The notes: generated from the letters alone by a model not told the origin. A stretch of DNA of 64,000 bases from Microbacterium esteraromaticum (GCF_028747645.1 NZ_CP118100.1:620001-684000), one strand, 5' to 3'; counted from the stretch's first letter, positions 8,270 to 17,053 are shown. A program made the numbers and translations.

Positions 8270-10357
8270 TCATGCGGTCGCGAGAACCCGCTTGGCACTG
8301 GTGGTGCGCCGGGTGCTGACGGCGAGGATCGCCGCGCCGAGCGACAGCACCGCCCAGACGATGAGCCCCGCGGTGGCGGCCCCGGTCGGTGAGATCAGTC
8401 CGGTCAGCGCGGGCGCGGTGGGCATCGCCGCGCCGAGTCCCGCGAGCCAGCCGGGCACCGTCGAGATCACCCCGGTGGCCAGGGCGAGCACGCCGACCAG
8501 TGCGCTGACCCAGCGGCCGATGCCGCCGAACACGGCGACCAGGGCCTGGTTGACGGCGGCGAACGCGATACCGGTCAGCACAGCGAACCCGGCGAAGCCC
8601 CACCAGGTGGCGGCGTCGTACTCGGCGACGATCTGCACGACGAGGGCGACGAGCACACCCTGAGCGGCGCCGATCGCGGCGGCGGGCCAGAACCCGCGCA
8701 GTACCAGGTCGAGCGACGAGCGCCGCGAGGTCAGCGCGTTGCCGGGAACTGCGCGCAGGGCGATGAACGAGGCGAGCGCCCCGAACCACAGCACGACGGA
8801 TGCCAGCAGCGGGATGGTCGTGGGACCGAACATGGCGTCGGAGTCGGATGACGACGCGACGGGGTCGGCGATCACCGACGACAGCGCGGTCGACTCCTCG
8901 TCACTGAATGAGGGCAGCGAGGTGCTCGCGGTCGTCAGGCCATCGGCGAGGTCATCGGTGCCCGAGGCCAGCGAGTCAAGACCCTTGGCCAGCTCGCCGG
9001 CGCCCTCACCGAGCGCGGTCACACCGTCGCCGAGCTGGCTGGCTCCGGTGCCGAGCTGCGATGCGCCGTCGGCGATGCCGGTGGCTCCTTCCGCCGACTG
9101 CGTCACGCCGTCAGCGAGCTGACCGAGGCCGCCGCCCAGCTGCGTGGCGGCCGCACCGGCCGTGCGCATCTGGTCGGCGATCGCCTTTGGTGCTTCGGCG
9201 TCGAGGGCACGCAGCCCCTGTGCGGTGCCGGCCGAGGCCTGGTTCGCGCCGCGCGCCGCGTCGGCCGCGGTCGCTGACAGCTGCTCAGCCGTCGCCGCGG
9301 GCTGCTGAAGCGATTCGGCGAGCCCGGCCATCGCGGCGAGTTCGGCGCAGAACTGCGGGTTCGCCGCGGTGTCGCAGCTATCGGCGAGGCTACGAAGCCC
9401 CGGGGCAAGTGCGGAGATACCGGTCGCCACGCCCGCGCTCGCCTGGTTCGCGCCGGCGGCTGCCTGGGCGGCGCCGTCGCTCGCAGTCACGGCCGCGTCG
9501 GCGGCGGTGAAGAGCTCGGCGGGAACGAGGCCGTTCTGCTCGAGCGCGTCGGCTCCGCCGATCAGCCCTTGGCCCAGTTGGTTGGCCCCCGCTCCGGCCT
9601 CCCGCGTCTTGGTCGAGATGGTGCCGAGTCCACCGGCGAGTTGAGACGCACCGCTGGCCAGCTCACCCGCGCCACTGGCGATTCCGCCGGCGCCGTCGGC
9701 GAGCTGCGCGGCCCCATCGGGGATCTCCGCAGCACCGTCGGCGGCATCGTGAGCGCCGTCGGCGAGCTGGGCCGCTCCGTCGGCGGCATCCCCGATCTGG
9801 TCGCCGATGGTCTTGAAACCGACCAGCACGTTGCCCACGGTCGCCTCGCTCAGCATCGTGCCCATGGTCGACGCGGCGACCGAGGCGATCTGCTGGGTGA
9901 TGAGCCCGTCGGCGACCCGGCCGTCGGGTGCGGTGGTGACGGTGATCTCGGCCTGCTGCGCATCGGCATCCCCGCTCTGCAGCGCGGTGCCGGCGGATGT
10001 GGCATCCGCCGAGAACGACTTCGGGATCGTGACGATCGCCTGGTACTCGCCGTCGGCGAGGCCTTCGGCTGCGTCGTCTTCGTTCGAGATCACCCAGGTG
10101 AGGTTGGAGTCCATCTCGTCGGACCCCTCGACGAGACCCGCGGCCAGCTGGCGTCCGAGCGGCGTGTACTGGCCGTCGATCGTGACGGGTTCGTCGAGGT
10201 TGACCACGGCGGCCGTCATCGCGTCGAGCCGGCCGGTGGGGTTCTGCAGCGCGGCGACGAGGATGCCACCGATGATGGCCGGCAGCAGCAGCACACCGAT
10301 GATGGTCAGCCAGGTGATCGGGCGCCGCGAACGTGCGCGTTCGATGGGGAGGGTCAT
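8270..10357 (-). CDS. YhgE/Pip family membrane protein
   Basis: A 695-residue protein with one N-terminal membrane helix (WLTIIGVLLLPAIIGGILVA, about 15-34), a long extracytoplasmic part and about five C-terminal membrane helices. Its centre is built of heptad-like DGAAQLADGA / SGASQLAGG repeats, the coiled, Gly-Ala-rich pattern of the YhgE/Pip (phage infection protein) family. Related proteins act with MMPL or ABC-2 transporters in envelope export or ESX/T7-like secretion; the exact role is unknown. Its ATG overlaps the TGA of the MMPL gene (ATGA), so the two are translationally coupled, and TetR upstream of MMPL likely governs both. Confidence 0.9.
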   Translation of the reverse strand: MTLPIERARSRRPITWLTIIGVLLLPAIIGGILVAALQNPTGRLDAMTAAVVNLDEPVTIDGQYTPLGRQLAAGLVEGSDEMDSNLTWVISNEDDAAEGLADGEYQAIVTIPKSFSADATSAGTALQSGDADAQQAEITVTTAPDGRVADGLITQQIASVAASTMGTMLSEATVGNVLVGFKTIGDQIGDAADGAAQLADGAHDAADGAAEIPDGAAQLADGAGGIASGAGELASGASQLAGGLGTISTKTREAGAGANQLGQGLIGGADALEQNGLVPAELFTAADAAVTASDGAAQAAAGANQASAGVATGISALAPGLRSLADSCDTAANPQFCAELAAMAGLAESLQQPAATAEQLSATAADAARGANQASAGTAQGLRALDAEAPKAIADQMRTAGAAATQLGGGLGQLADGVTQSAEGATGIADGASQLGTGASQLGDGVTALGEGAGELAKGLDSLASGTDDLADGLTTASTSLPSFSDEESTALSSVIADPVASSSDSDAMFGPTTIPLLASVVLWFGALASFIALRAVPGNALTSRRSSLDLVLRGFWPAAAIGAAQGVLVALVVQIVAEYDAATWWGFAGFAVLTGIAFAAVNQALVAVFGGIGRWVSALVGVLALATGVISTVPGWLAGLGAAMPTAPALTGLISPTGAATAGLIVWAVLSLGAAILAVSTRRTTSAKRVLATA

Positions 10358-13185
10358 GCGTCCACCTCGGAGTCGGTTGCCTGTCGCCGAGACCCCGTGC
10401 TCTCGTCGACACCCCGTGCTGCGGACGACCGCGAGTGGGGGTGTGGGCGAGAGGTGGGGGTGTGGGCGGGGGAGGAAAGATCGGTGACGGATGCTGCGGA
10501 TCGGCCGGCCGCATCGAGCAGGCGCTGAGCGGCATCCGGGTCGACGGTCGTGAGCACGACGGCCGTACCCGGGGCGGCGTCGCGCAGGCGCGCGGCGAGC
10601 TGGTCGCACTCGGCCGGGGTGAGGCGCTCGACCCCGTCGAGGATCACCAGACGGGTGCGGCCACGCAGTGCCTCGGACGCGTCGGATGCCGCATCCGCAT
10701 CGCCCAGCAGGACGATGCCGACGTGCGATCGCACCCACGCGGCACGACCGGGTAGCAGGTGGCCAGCCACGCGCAGGCGACCAGCCTCGGGCTTCATCCG
10801 GCCGGCGAGCGTCAGCGCCAGCGCGCGCAGCGTCTGCGGGCGGGCACCCGTGATGACCAGCGAGCCGGACGGTTCCAGCCGCAGGTGCGCAGCGTGCACG
10901 CCGCCGTCGGCGAGGCTGAGTCCGTCGGCGGCGAGGACGCTGTCGTCGCCCGGCCATTCGGCCAGAGCGCGCTCGCGCTCGACGGCCTCGCCCTCGATGT
11001 CGACGTGCGGCAGGAACTTCTCCATCCAGGCCGGGATGCGCCAGGCGCGGTCGCCGAGGATAGCCATCACCGCGGGGATCAGCGTCATGCGCACGAGGAA
11101 CGCGTCGATCGCGATACCGGCGGCCAGGCCCAACGCGATCGGTTTGATCGACGAGTCGCCCTCGGGCACGAACGCGACGAACACCGCGAACATGATCAGC
11201 GCCGCTGCGGTCACCACGCGGGCCGACGACGTGAAGCCCGAGCGGATGGCGCGCACGGCGGCGGCGCGGCGATTCTCGGCGACCGTGCGGTCGGGGTCGT
11301 GCACGTAGTCCTCGCGCATGCGCGAGACGAGGAACACCTGGTAGTCCATGGCCAGACCGAACAGCACGCCCATCAGTACGATCGGCATGAACGAGATGAT
11401 CGGTCCGGTGCGCGCCACATGCAGCAGGTCGGCGAACCAGCCCCACTCGAACACGGCCGCGACGACACCGAACGACGCCACGATCGAGAGCAGATATCCG
11501 GCGGCAGCGGTGATCGGCACCCAGATCGAGCGGAACACCATCGCCAGCAGAATCAGCGACAGGCCGATCACGAACACGCCGAAGGGCAGCAGCGCCGCAC
11601 CCAGCTGATCGGAGATGTCGATGGCGACCGCGGTGAAACCGGTGACCTTCAGGTCGATGCCGTGCTCGTCCAGCCACTCGTCGTGGTGTGAGCGCAGCTC
11701 GCGCACGAGGTCGCTGGTGGCCGGGTCATCGGGGGCGGTCTCGGGAATGATCTGCACGATGCCGGTATCGGCCGTCTCGTTCGGGGTGGCCAGCGCCACC
11801 TCGCGCACGCCGGGCAGTTGCGCGACCTCATCGCCGAGGTCCTGCATGAGCGTGAGCGGATCGGTCGAGGTCACGATCGTTCCGGTGAGGATCAGCGGAC
11901 CGTTGAACCCCGGGCCGAACTCCTCGGCGGTCAGGTCGTAGCTGATGCGCGCCTCGGAATCCTCCGGCAGCACACCGGCGTTCGGCAGTGCCAGGTTCAG
12001 GCTCAGTGCCGGTACGGCCACGATGCCCAGACCGAGTACGACGGCGATGCTCACCAGGATCGGGCGCTTGGTGACGCCGCCGACCCAGCGGGCGGCGAAG
12101 CCCGCACGGGGCGCCGCGTCACGGGCATCCGACTTCTTCTTCTTCTTCGGGGCCTTCTTCGCGCGCCCGGCGACGCGACCCTTCACGAAGCCGAGCAGCG
12201 CCGGGGTCAGCGTCACCGAGATGGCGACGGCGATCGCGACGGCGACGGCCGCGGCGATACCCATCGTCGTCAGGAACGGGATGCCCGCGAAGCCGAGTCC
12301 GATCAGGGCGATCAACACGGTGATGCCGGCGAACACGACCGCCGATCCAGCCGTGCCGACGGCGCGGGATGCCGATTCCTCAGGATCGATGCCGTCGCGC
12401 ACCTGGTCCTGGTGGCGGGCGATGATGAACAGCGCGTAGTCGATACCCACCGCGAGCCCCAGCATGAGCGCGAGCAGCGGCGTGGTCGACGAGACCGTCG
12501 CGAAGGCGGTCGCGGCGAAGATGCCCGCCATCGAGATGCCGACGCCCAGCACCGCGGTCAGTAGCGGAAGCCCCGCCACGACGAACGAGCGGAACGTCAC
12601 GATCAGCACCAGCAGGGCGATCACCAGACCGACCGCCTCGGTGATGGTCACGGCTGGGATCGCCATGGCGAACAGGTCGCCGCCCAGGGCGGTCTGCGAG
12701 CCCTCGGGAAGTGCCGCGGCGAGCTCGTCGACGATGCTCTGCAACTCATCGGTCACCTCGTCGCTGACATCGGTGGCCTGCCCGTCGAACTGCAGCCGCA
12801 CGATTGCGGCCGTGTGCTCGTCGTTGACCATGCCCTCGACCATCTCGTCGTAGGGGGAGGTCGCTGCCAGCACGCCGTCGAGCCGGGCGAGCTCGTCGAC
12901 GGCATCCTCGATCCCGTCGCGGTAGGCGTCGTCGGTCACGTCATCGCCGTCCGCGGCGACGACGATGAACTGCGCGTTCGTGCCGCTCACCTGGGGGAAG
13001 GTGCGCTCGAGCTGCTCGAGGCCCGCCTGTGACTCGGTGCCGGGGATCGAGAAGGTGTTGTCGGTTCCCGCGCCGAGCACGATCGCGCCGCCGCCGGCGA
13101 TGCCGAGAACGATCAGCCAGCTGACCAGGACGCGCCAGGGATGCCGGAACGACCAGCGTCCCAGGGATGAGAGCAGAGTGGACAC
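10354..13185 (-). CDS. MMPL/RND-family transporter with C-terminal degenerate ABC-ATPase-like domain
   Basis: A 943-residue protein. Residues 1 to about 725 are a full MMPL transporter: an N-terminal helix, two extracytoplasmic loops and two helix bundles with RND signatures (LALMLGLAVGIDYALFII and VLFGLAMDYQVFLVSRMRE). Such proteins export lipids or drugs using the proton gradient. Residues about 750-895 resemble an ABC ATPase (SGSLVITGARPQTLRALAL, KPEAGRLRVAG, then TRLVILDGVERLTP in the Walker B place), but the P-loop GxGKS and the LSGGQ signature are missing. A low-complexity Ser/His tail follows. GTG 13185 has GGAGG upstream. Divergent from tetR; overlaps the YhgE gene downstream. Confidence 0.9.
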   Translation of the reverse strand: MSTLLSSLGRWSFRHPWRVLVSWLIVLGIAGGGAIVLGAGTDNTFSIPGTESQAGLEQLERTFPQVSGTNAQFIVVAADGDDVTDDAYRDGIEDAVDELARLDGVLAATSPYDEMVEGMVNDEHTAAIVRLQFDGQATDVSDEVTDELQSIVDELAAALPEGSQTALGGDLFAMAIPAVTITEAVGLVIALLVLIVTFRSFVVAGLPLLTAVLGVGISMAGIFAATAFATVSSTTPLLALMLGLAVGIDYALFIIARHQDQVRDGIDPEESASRAVGTAGSAVVFAGITVLIALIGLGFAGIPFLTTMGIAAAVAVAIAVAISVTLTPALLGFVKGRVAGRAKKAPKKKKKSDARDAAPRAGFAARWVGGVTKRPILVSIAVVLGLGIVAVPALSLNLALPNAGVLPEDSEARISYDLTAEEFGPGFNGPLILTGTIVTSTDPLTLMQDLGDEVAQLPGVREVALATPNETADTGIVQIIPETAPDDPATSDLVRELRSHHDEWLDEHGIDLKVTGFTAVAIDISDQLGAALLPFGVFVIGLSLILLAMVFRSIWVPITAAAGYLLSIVASFGVVAAVFEWGWFADLLHVARTGPIISFMPIVLMGVLFGLAMDYQVFLVSRMREDYVHDPDRTVAENRRAAAVRAIRSGFTSSARVVTAAALIMFAVFVAFVPEGDSSIKPIALGLAAGIAIDAFLVRMTLIPAVMAILGDRAWRIPAWMEKFLPHVDIEGEAVERERALAEWPGDDSVLAADGLSLADGGVHAAHLRLEPSGSLVITGARPQTLRALALTLAGRMKPEAGRLRVAGHLLPGRAAWVRSHVGIVLLGDADAASDASEALRGRTRLVILDGVERLTPAECDQLAARLRDAAPGTAVVLTTVDPDAAQRLLDAAGRSAASVTDLSSPAHTPTSRPHPHSRSSAARGVDESTGSRRQATDSEVDA

Positions 13186-13208
13186 GCTTCCTCCGGGCAG
13201 AGAGTTCG

Positions 13209-13239
13209 ATACACAGGTGTATTCAATACGTAGATGTAT
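13209..13239. promoter_or_regulatory. Tandem TetR operators
   Basis: Two similar palindromes lie side by side: ATACACAGGTGTAT (13209-13222, perfect 6-base arms) and ATACGTAGATGTAT (13226-13239, imperfect). Their centres are 17 bases apart, 24-54 bases upstream of the MMPL start and 73-103 upstream of tetR. This AT-rich stretch should hold the divergent promoters. The pattern fits two TetR dimers bound in tandem; no binding data. Confidence 0.65.
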
Positions 13240-13311
13240 CCTATGGGAATCGCGTGACCACAGGCTGTGCGCCGGATGTGAAGATGCGAGAGTGAGTAGC
13301 AGGAGGCCCCG

Positions 13312-13926
13312 ATGACGACACCGACCCGCAGTCGTGAGAACACCCGAGCACGCCTGTTCGAGGCCGCCGGGCAGGTCTTCGCCGAGGTCGGCTTGGAGGG
13401 GGCGACCGTCGAGGCCGTCTGCGAGCGCGCCGGATTCACCCGCGGCGCCTTCTACTCGAACTTCGAATCCAAGGACGAGCTGTTCCTCATGCTGGCGGGC
13501 ACCGTCGCCGCCGGACGCCTGACCGCGGTGCGCGAGCAGGTGACGGCGATGGCCGCCGACGGCGCCCTCAAGGACTGCACCGCGGCTGGGCTCGTGCAAC
13601 GCGTCGTCGATGCCGGGGCCGACGACCGGCTCAGCATCATGCTCATGAGCGAGATCCGTATCCGGGCGCTGCGCGACCCCACATTCGGCGCCGCATACCT
13701 TGCGCAGGAGCATGAGGTTGAGACGAGCATCGCCGAGATCATCCGCGAGATCGTCGACGCGGGAACCATCGCGCTGCGCCTGGACCCATTGCTCGCGGCA
13801 CGTGTGCTGATGATCGTCTGGGAGGGCATGGCCGTGCGCAGCGCCATGGCAGGCCACGACGAGAAACAGATGCACGACGCCAGTAGTGAGGGGCTTGGTC
13901 GCCTCGTCGAGGCGCTGCTGGCCTGA
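13312..13926 (+). CDS. TetR/AcrR family transcriptional regulator
   Basis: A 204-residue regulator. The N-terminal TetR helix-turn-helix is plain (TRENTRARLFEAAGQVFAEV, then VEAVCERAGFTRGAFYSNFE at about residues 32-51). The rest is a helical ligand-binding and dimer domain with no assignable ligand. It is divergent from the MMPL-YhgE operon, and the palindromes at 13209-13239 are its likely operators, so it probably represses the exporter until a substrate appears. ATG 13312 has AGGAGG (13301-13306) five bases upstream. The 3' end meets menC tail to tail with 25 bases between. Confidence 0.9.
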   Translation: MTTPTRSRENTRARLFEAAGQVFAEVGLEGATVEAVCERAGFTRGAFYSNFESKDELFLMLAGTVAAGRLTAVREQVTAMAADGALKDCTAAGLVQRVVDAGADDRLSIMLMSEIRIRALRDPTFGAAYLAQEHEVETSIAEIIREIVDAGTIALRLDPLLAARVLMIVWEGMAVRSAMAGHDEKQMHDASSEGLGRLVEALLA

Positions 13927-13951
13927 GCCGGTCAGCGCTGGAGAGTGTCTG

Positions 13952-14929
13952 TCAGTCCGCCGCGAGCAGTGCGTGGCAGCGGGTGAGGCGCTCGAGCCAC
14001 CAGTCCCGACGTTCGGGCGATGCCGCCAGGCGGGTCAGCGCAGCAGCATCCGGAATCACTCGCGCGGCGGATACCGACCCGCGCACCGGACGCGCGTCGG
14101 CGACGTCGTCGGCGAACAGCGCCGCCGTACCGAGGCCGCAGTCGTACTCCAGCTCGGGCAGGGAAGCCGCCAGCGCGGCGCCCTGTGCGAGCCCGACGGC
14201 CGTGTCGAGGGCACTGGAGACCACCGCGGGCAGGCCCGTCTCGGCGACGATCCCGAGGGCGCGGCGGACGCCACCGAGCGGCTGCGCCTTGATGACGATG
14301 AGGTCCGCGGCCCTCGCCTGAGCCACGGCCAGCGGGTCTGCGGCCTTGCGGATGCTCTCGTCCGCGGCGATCGGGATGCCCTTGTGCTTAACGCGATAGC
14401 GCAGTTCGGCCAGCTCGGGCACCGTCGCGCAGGGCTGCTCGGCGTACTCGAGGTCGTACTCGGCGAGGGCGTGAATGGCGTGCTCGGCCTCGTCGAGGTT
14501 CCAGCCGCCGTTGGCATCGATGCGGATGCGGCCCTCCGGACCCATGTTCTCGCGCACGGCGCGCACGCGGGCGATGTCGTCGGCCAGTTGCTGGCCGCGT
14601 TCGGCGACCTTGACCTTGGCGGTGCGGCATCCGTCGAACCGCGCCAGCACCTCGGCGACGCGGGCCGCCTCGACGGCGGGCACGGTGGCGTTCACGGGGA
14701 TGCGCTCGCGCAACGGCGCGGGCTGCTCGTTCCAGGCGAAGTCGATCGCGGCGGCCAGCCAGGTGGCGGCTTCGGCGTCGTCGTACTCGACGAACGGCGA
14801 GAACTCGGCCCAGCCCTGTGGGCCTTCCAGCAGCAGCGCTTCGCGCGTGTCGACGCCGCGAAAACGGGTGTTCATCGGCAGCGCGACCACCCGGGCCGTG
14901 GCGAGCAGGTCATCCAGCGCAGGCGTCAT
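13952..14929 (-). CDS. menC: o-Succinylbenzoate synthase
   Basis: A 325-residue enolase-superfamily enzyme that dehydrates SHCHC to o-succinylbenzoate in menaquinone synthesis. The expected metal and acid-base residues are seen: TAKVKVAE (KxK), RIRIDANGGW (Asp), EYAEQPC (Glu), IAADESI (Asp/Glu) and LIVIKAQPLGG (Lys). menB and menE lie nearby on the other strand, supporting the assignment. ATG 14929 is chosen; a TTG at 14959 would extend the protein into the inverted repeat of family A. Six bases before the ATG is CATGAT, a poor but correctly placed -10. Confidence 0.93.
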   Translation of the reverse strand: MTPALDDLLATARVVALPMNTRFRGVDTREALLLEGPQGWAEFSPFVEYDDAEAATWLAAAIDFAWNEQPAPLRERIPVNATVPAVEAARVAEVLARFDGCRTAKVKVAERGQQLADDIARVRAVRENMGPEGRIRIDANGGWNLDEAEHAIHALAEYDLEYAEQPCATVPELAELRYRVKHKGIPIAADESIRKAADPLAVAQARAADLIVIKAQPLGGVRRALGIVAETGLPAVVSSALDTAVGLAQGAALAASLPELEYDCGLGTAALFADDVADARPVRGSVSAARVIPDAAALTRLAASPERRDWWLERLTRCHALLAAD

Positions 14930-14944
14930 GCGTCCATCATGCCC

Positions 14945-15044
14945 GTCTGCTGCACGCAACTCCGGAGAAACCTGCCGATCGGCGGGGAAACCGGCTGTGG
15001 GGCGGCTGAATCGGGTGTTTCTTCCGGAGTTATGAACAGCAGAC
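14945..15044. repeat. Intergenic inverted-repeat element, family A copy 1
   Basis: Core arms GCAACTCCGGAGAAAC (14956) and GTTTCTTCCGGAGTT (15017-15031) enclose a GC-rich loop. An extra outer pair, GTCTGCTG (14945-14952) and CAGCAGAC (15037-15044), lengthens the stem. The loop shares GGAAACCGGC and GGGCGGC blocks with copy 2, so the two copies are related beyond the arms. Confidence 0.85.
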
Positions 15045-15127
15045 GAGCGGTGCCGGGCTTAACAGTGCGCTCAGGGCAGTTGCTTCTGCCGTTGGCGTGC
15101 TCCGAACTCCGTGCACCGCTGCTGCAC

Positions 15128-15204
15128 GCAACTCCGGAGAAACCTGCGGGTCAGACGGGAAACCGGCCGCCGGGCGGCAGAATCGGCAGTTTTTCCGGAG
15201 TTGC
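15128..15204. repeat. Intergenic inverted-repeat element, family A copy 2
   Basis: Arms GCAACTCCGGAGAAAC (15128-15143) and TTTTTCCGGAGTTGC (15190-15204). The interior aligns with copy 1: GAAACCTGC, then GGGAAACCGGC, then GGGCGGC and GAATCGG. Same orientation as copy 1. Confidence 0.85.
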
Positions 15205-15279
15205 GAACGCGGGGGCGTCGCCGCTGGGCGCTGTAGAGATGTAGCCGGGCCCCGCAGCGCCGAGCACGCCCGCCGGACC

Positions 15280-15960
15280 TCAGCCGACGGCGACCGACTC
15301 GATGGTCACGGGCTGCTTCGGTGTGCCGTCAGGGCCGCCGGACTCGGTGCCCTGCTTGGCGGCGTCAGATACGGCGGCGACGCTGTCGGCGTCGAGGCTG
15401 CCGAACACGGTATACGAGGGCGGCAGCTGAGTGTCGGCGTAGACGATGAAGAACTGGGAACCGTTGGTATCGGGGCCGGCGTTCGCCATCGCCAGGGTGC
15501 CGGCGGGGTATGTCTCGGTGCCGGAGAGCTCGTCGGCGAACGAGTAGCCGGGGCCGCCCGTTCCGGTGCCGGTCGGGTCGCCGCACTGCAGCACGAAGAT
15601 GCCCTGCGTGGTGAGGCGGTGGCAGCTCGTGCCGTCGAAATAGCCCTGTTCGGCCAGCGACAGGAAGTTGTTGGTGGTGCATGGCGTCGCCTCGGCATCG
15701 AGCGTGACGTTGAGGGCGCCGGCGCTTGTCGTCATCAAGGCGGTCACCTCACCCGACGCGCTCGGGTCGGCGGGAGGCGCGGTGACCGTCTTGGCCGGTG
15801 TGCGTCCGTCGGCGGGGTAGCTGCACTCGCCGGATGCCAGCGGTGCTTCCGCCGATGAGGACTGCTGCGGGGCATCCGATGTTGACGCGCACCCGGTGAG
15901 CGCGAGGGCGCCGGCGGCGGCGAGGGCGAGCAGAGAACGACGAACGCGAGAAGTCAGCAC
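15280..15960 (-). CDS. Lipoprotein peptidyl-prolyl cis-trans isomerase (cyclophilin type)
   Basis: A 226-residue exported enzyme that helps secreted proteins fold. The signal sequence (RRSLLALAAAGALALTGC) ends in a lipobox with the lipidated Cys near residue 24. A linker of about 50 residues leads to the cyclophilin domain: NNFLSLAEQGYFDGTSCHRL, FVLQCGDPTGTGTGGPGYSF, TLAMANAGPDTNGSQFFIVY and YTVFG. In the CHRL segment the catalytic Arg is kept, and in QFFI the Phe pair. GTG 15960 is chosen because TACGAT sits 6 bases before it; the longer open frame upstream would bury the signal peptide. Confidence 0.93.
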   Translation of the reverse strand: MLTSRVRRSLLALAAAGALALTGCASTSDAPQQSSSAEAPLASGECSYPADGRTPAKTVTAPPADPSASGEVTALMTTSAGALNVTLDAEATPCTTNNFLSLAEQGYFDGTSCHRLTTQGIFVLQCGDPTGTGTGGPGYSFADELSGTETYPAGTLAMANAGPDTNGSQFFIVYADTQLPPSYTVFGSLDADSVAAVSDAAKQGTESGGPDGTPKQPVTIESVAVG

Positions 15961-15972
15961 GGCACGATCGTA
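15958..15972 (-). promoter_or_regulatory. leaderless -10 element (TACGAT) for the cyclophilin gene
   Basis: On the minus strand TACGAT (15967-15972) is followed by 6 bases and GTG 15960. The spacing places the transcript 5' end on the start codon. Confidence 0.6.
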
Positions 15973-16018
15973 CGCGACCACTCCAGCGGCTCCCTGCGTG
16001 CGCGGGTGCAAGCGGGAA

Positions 16019-16034
16019 TACAGTGGATGCTGTG
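16019..16034 (+). promoter_or_regulatory. leaderless -10 element (TACAGT) for menB
   Basis: TACAGT (16019-16024), 7 bases, then GTG 16032. It supports that start over the in-frame GTG 16023, which lies inside the hexamer. Confidence 0.5.
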
Positions 16035-16943
16035 AGCTCCGCATTCGTCTCTGACCTCTTCGACCCGACCGAGTGGACGCTCGCGCCGGGCGCCGAGGCG
16101 TACACCGACATCACCGCACACGTCTCGAACGATGGGCGCATCGCCCGCATCGCGTTCGACCGACCCGAGGTGCGCAACGCATTCCGCCCGCACTCGGTCG
16201 ACGAACTGTACCGGGCGCTCGATATCGCGCGGCAGGATCCGCGAGTTGGAGTCGTGCTGCTGACCGGCAACGGGCCGAGTCCGAAGGACGGCGGGTGGGC
16301 GTTCTGCTCGGGTGGCGACCAGCGCATCCGCGGGCGCGACGGCTACAAGTACAGCGAGTCGACCACCGAGGTGCACGACCCCGCGCGCGCCGGGCGCCTG
16401 CACATCCTTGAGGTGCAGCGACTGATTCGCTTCATGCCCAAGGTTGTCATCGCTGTCGTGCCCGGCTGGGCCGCCGGTGGTGGGCATTCGCTGCACGTGG
16501 TGTGTGACCTGACGATCGCCAGTGCAGAGCACGGCCGTTTCAAGCAGACCGATGCCGATGTGGGCAGCTTCGACGCCGGCTACGGGTCGGCGTACATGGC
16601 CCGTCAGACGGGGCAGAAGTTCGCGCGCGAGGTGTTCTTCCTCGCCGAGGAGTACTCGGCTCAGCGCGCTTATGAGACCGGGGCGGTCAACCGCGTGGTG
16701 CCGCATTCCGAGCTTGAGCGCGAGGCCGTTTCGATGGCACGCACGATTCTGACGAAGTCGCCGACGGCGATCCGGATGCTGAAGTTCGCCTTCAACGCGG
16801 TTGACGACGGTCTGGTGGGTCAGCAGGTGTTCGCCGGCGAGGCGACGCGTCTGGCGTACGGCACCGATGAGGCTGTCGAGGGCCGTGATGCGTTCCTCGA
16901 GAAGCGCGACCCCGACTGGTCCCCGTACCCCTACCACTACTGA
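16032..16943 (+). CDS. menB: 1,4-Dihydroxy-2-naphthoyl-CoA synthase
   Basis: A 303-residue crotonase-fold enzyme that closes the second ring of menaquinone by condensing o-succinylbenzoyl-CoA. MenB traits are present: FDRPEVRNAFRPHSVDEL near the N-terminus, GWAFCSGGDQRIRG for the oxyanion hole, VAVVPGWAAGGGHSLHVVCDL, then the active-site DVGSFDAGYGSAYMARQ segment with Asp and Tyr. The C-terminal FLEKRDPDWSPYPYHY tail is the usual MenB ending. It stands near menE and menC. GTG 16032 follows a well-placed -10; GTG 16023 would add three residues. Confidence 0.96.
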   Translation: MSSAFVSDLFDPTEWTLAPGAEAYTDITAHVSNDGRIARIAFDRPEVRNAFRPHSVDELYRALDIARQDPRVGVVLLTGNGPSPKDGGWAFCSGGDQRIRGRDGYKYSESTTEVHDPARAGRLHILEVQRLIRFMPKVVIAVVPGWAAGGGHSLHVVCDLTIASAEHGRFKQTDADVGSFDAGYGSAYMARQTGQKFAREVFFLAEEYSAQRAYETGAVNRVVPHSELEREAVSMARTILTKSPTAIRMLKFAFNAVDDGLVGQQVFAGEATRLAYGTDEAVEGRDAFLEKRDPDWSPYPYHY

Positions 16944-16986
16944 TGCCCGTGCCCCTGCCGCGCTCCACGCCCCTGTCCCCGTCCCG

Positions 16987-17053
16987 TGAGAAACCATCTG
17001 CCGTTCGAGAAACCACGTGCGACATGGTTTCTCAGACGGGAAGTGGTTTCTCA
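16987..17053. repeat. Intergenic inverted-repeat element, family B copy 1
   Basis: Two forward boxes GAGAAACCA (16988, 17007) and two inverted boxes TGGTTTCTC (about 17025 and 17044), with GACGGGAAG between the last two. It is the same four-box order as family C but a different box sequence. It lies between menB and menE, both forward. A second copy is at 47281-47346. Confidence 0.85.

Larger units (their letters stand above)
14930..15279. other. 350-base gene-free stretch
   Basis: Between menC and the cyclophilin gene, both on the minus strand, I see no gene. It holds two copies of inverted-repeat family A (14945-15044 and 15128-15204) about 85 bases apart, and otherwise ordinary GC-rich sequence. 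Confidence 0.6.

Noticed and set aside
8172..8392. Forward extension of a frame past the lrp stop
   Set aside because: Shadow in another frame running into the terminator hairpin and the antisense of the YhgE gene.
10358..11677. Upstream extension of the YhgE/Pip frame to 11677
   Set aside because: It lies inside the MMPL gene and encodes Arg/Pro/Ala-rich sequence; ATG 10357 overlapping the MMPL stop begins the recognisable protein.
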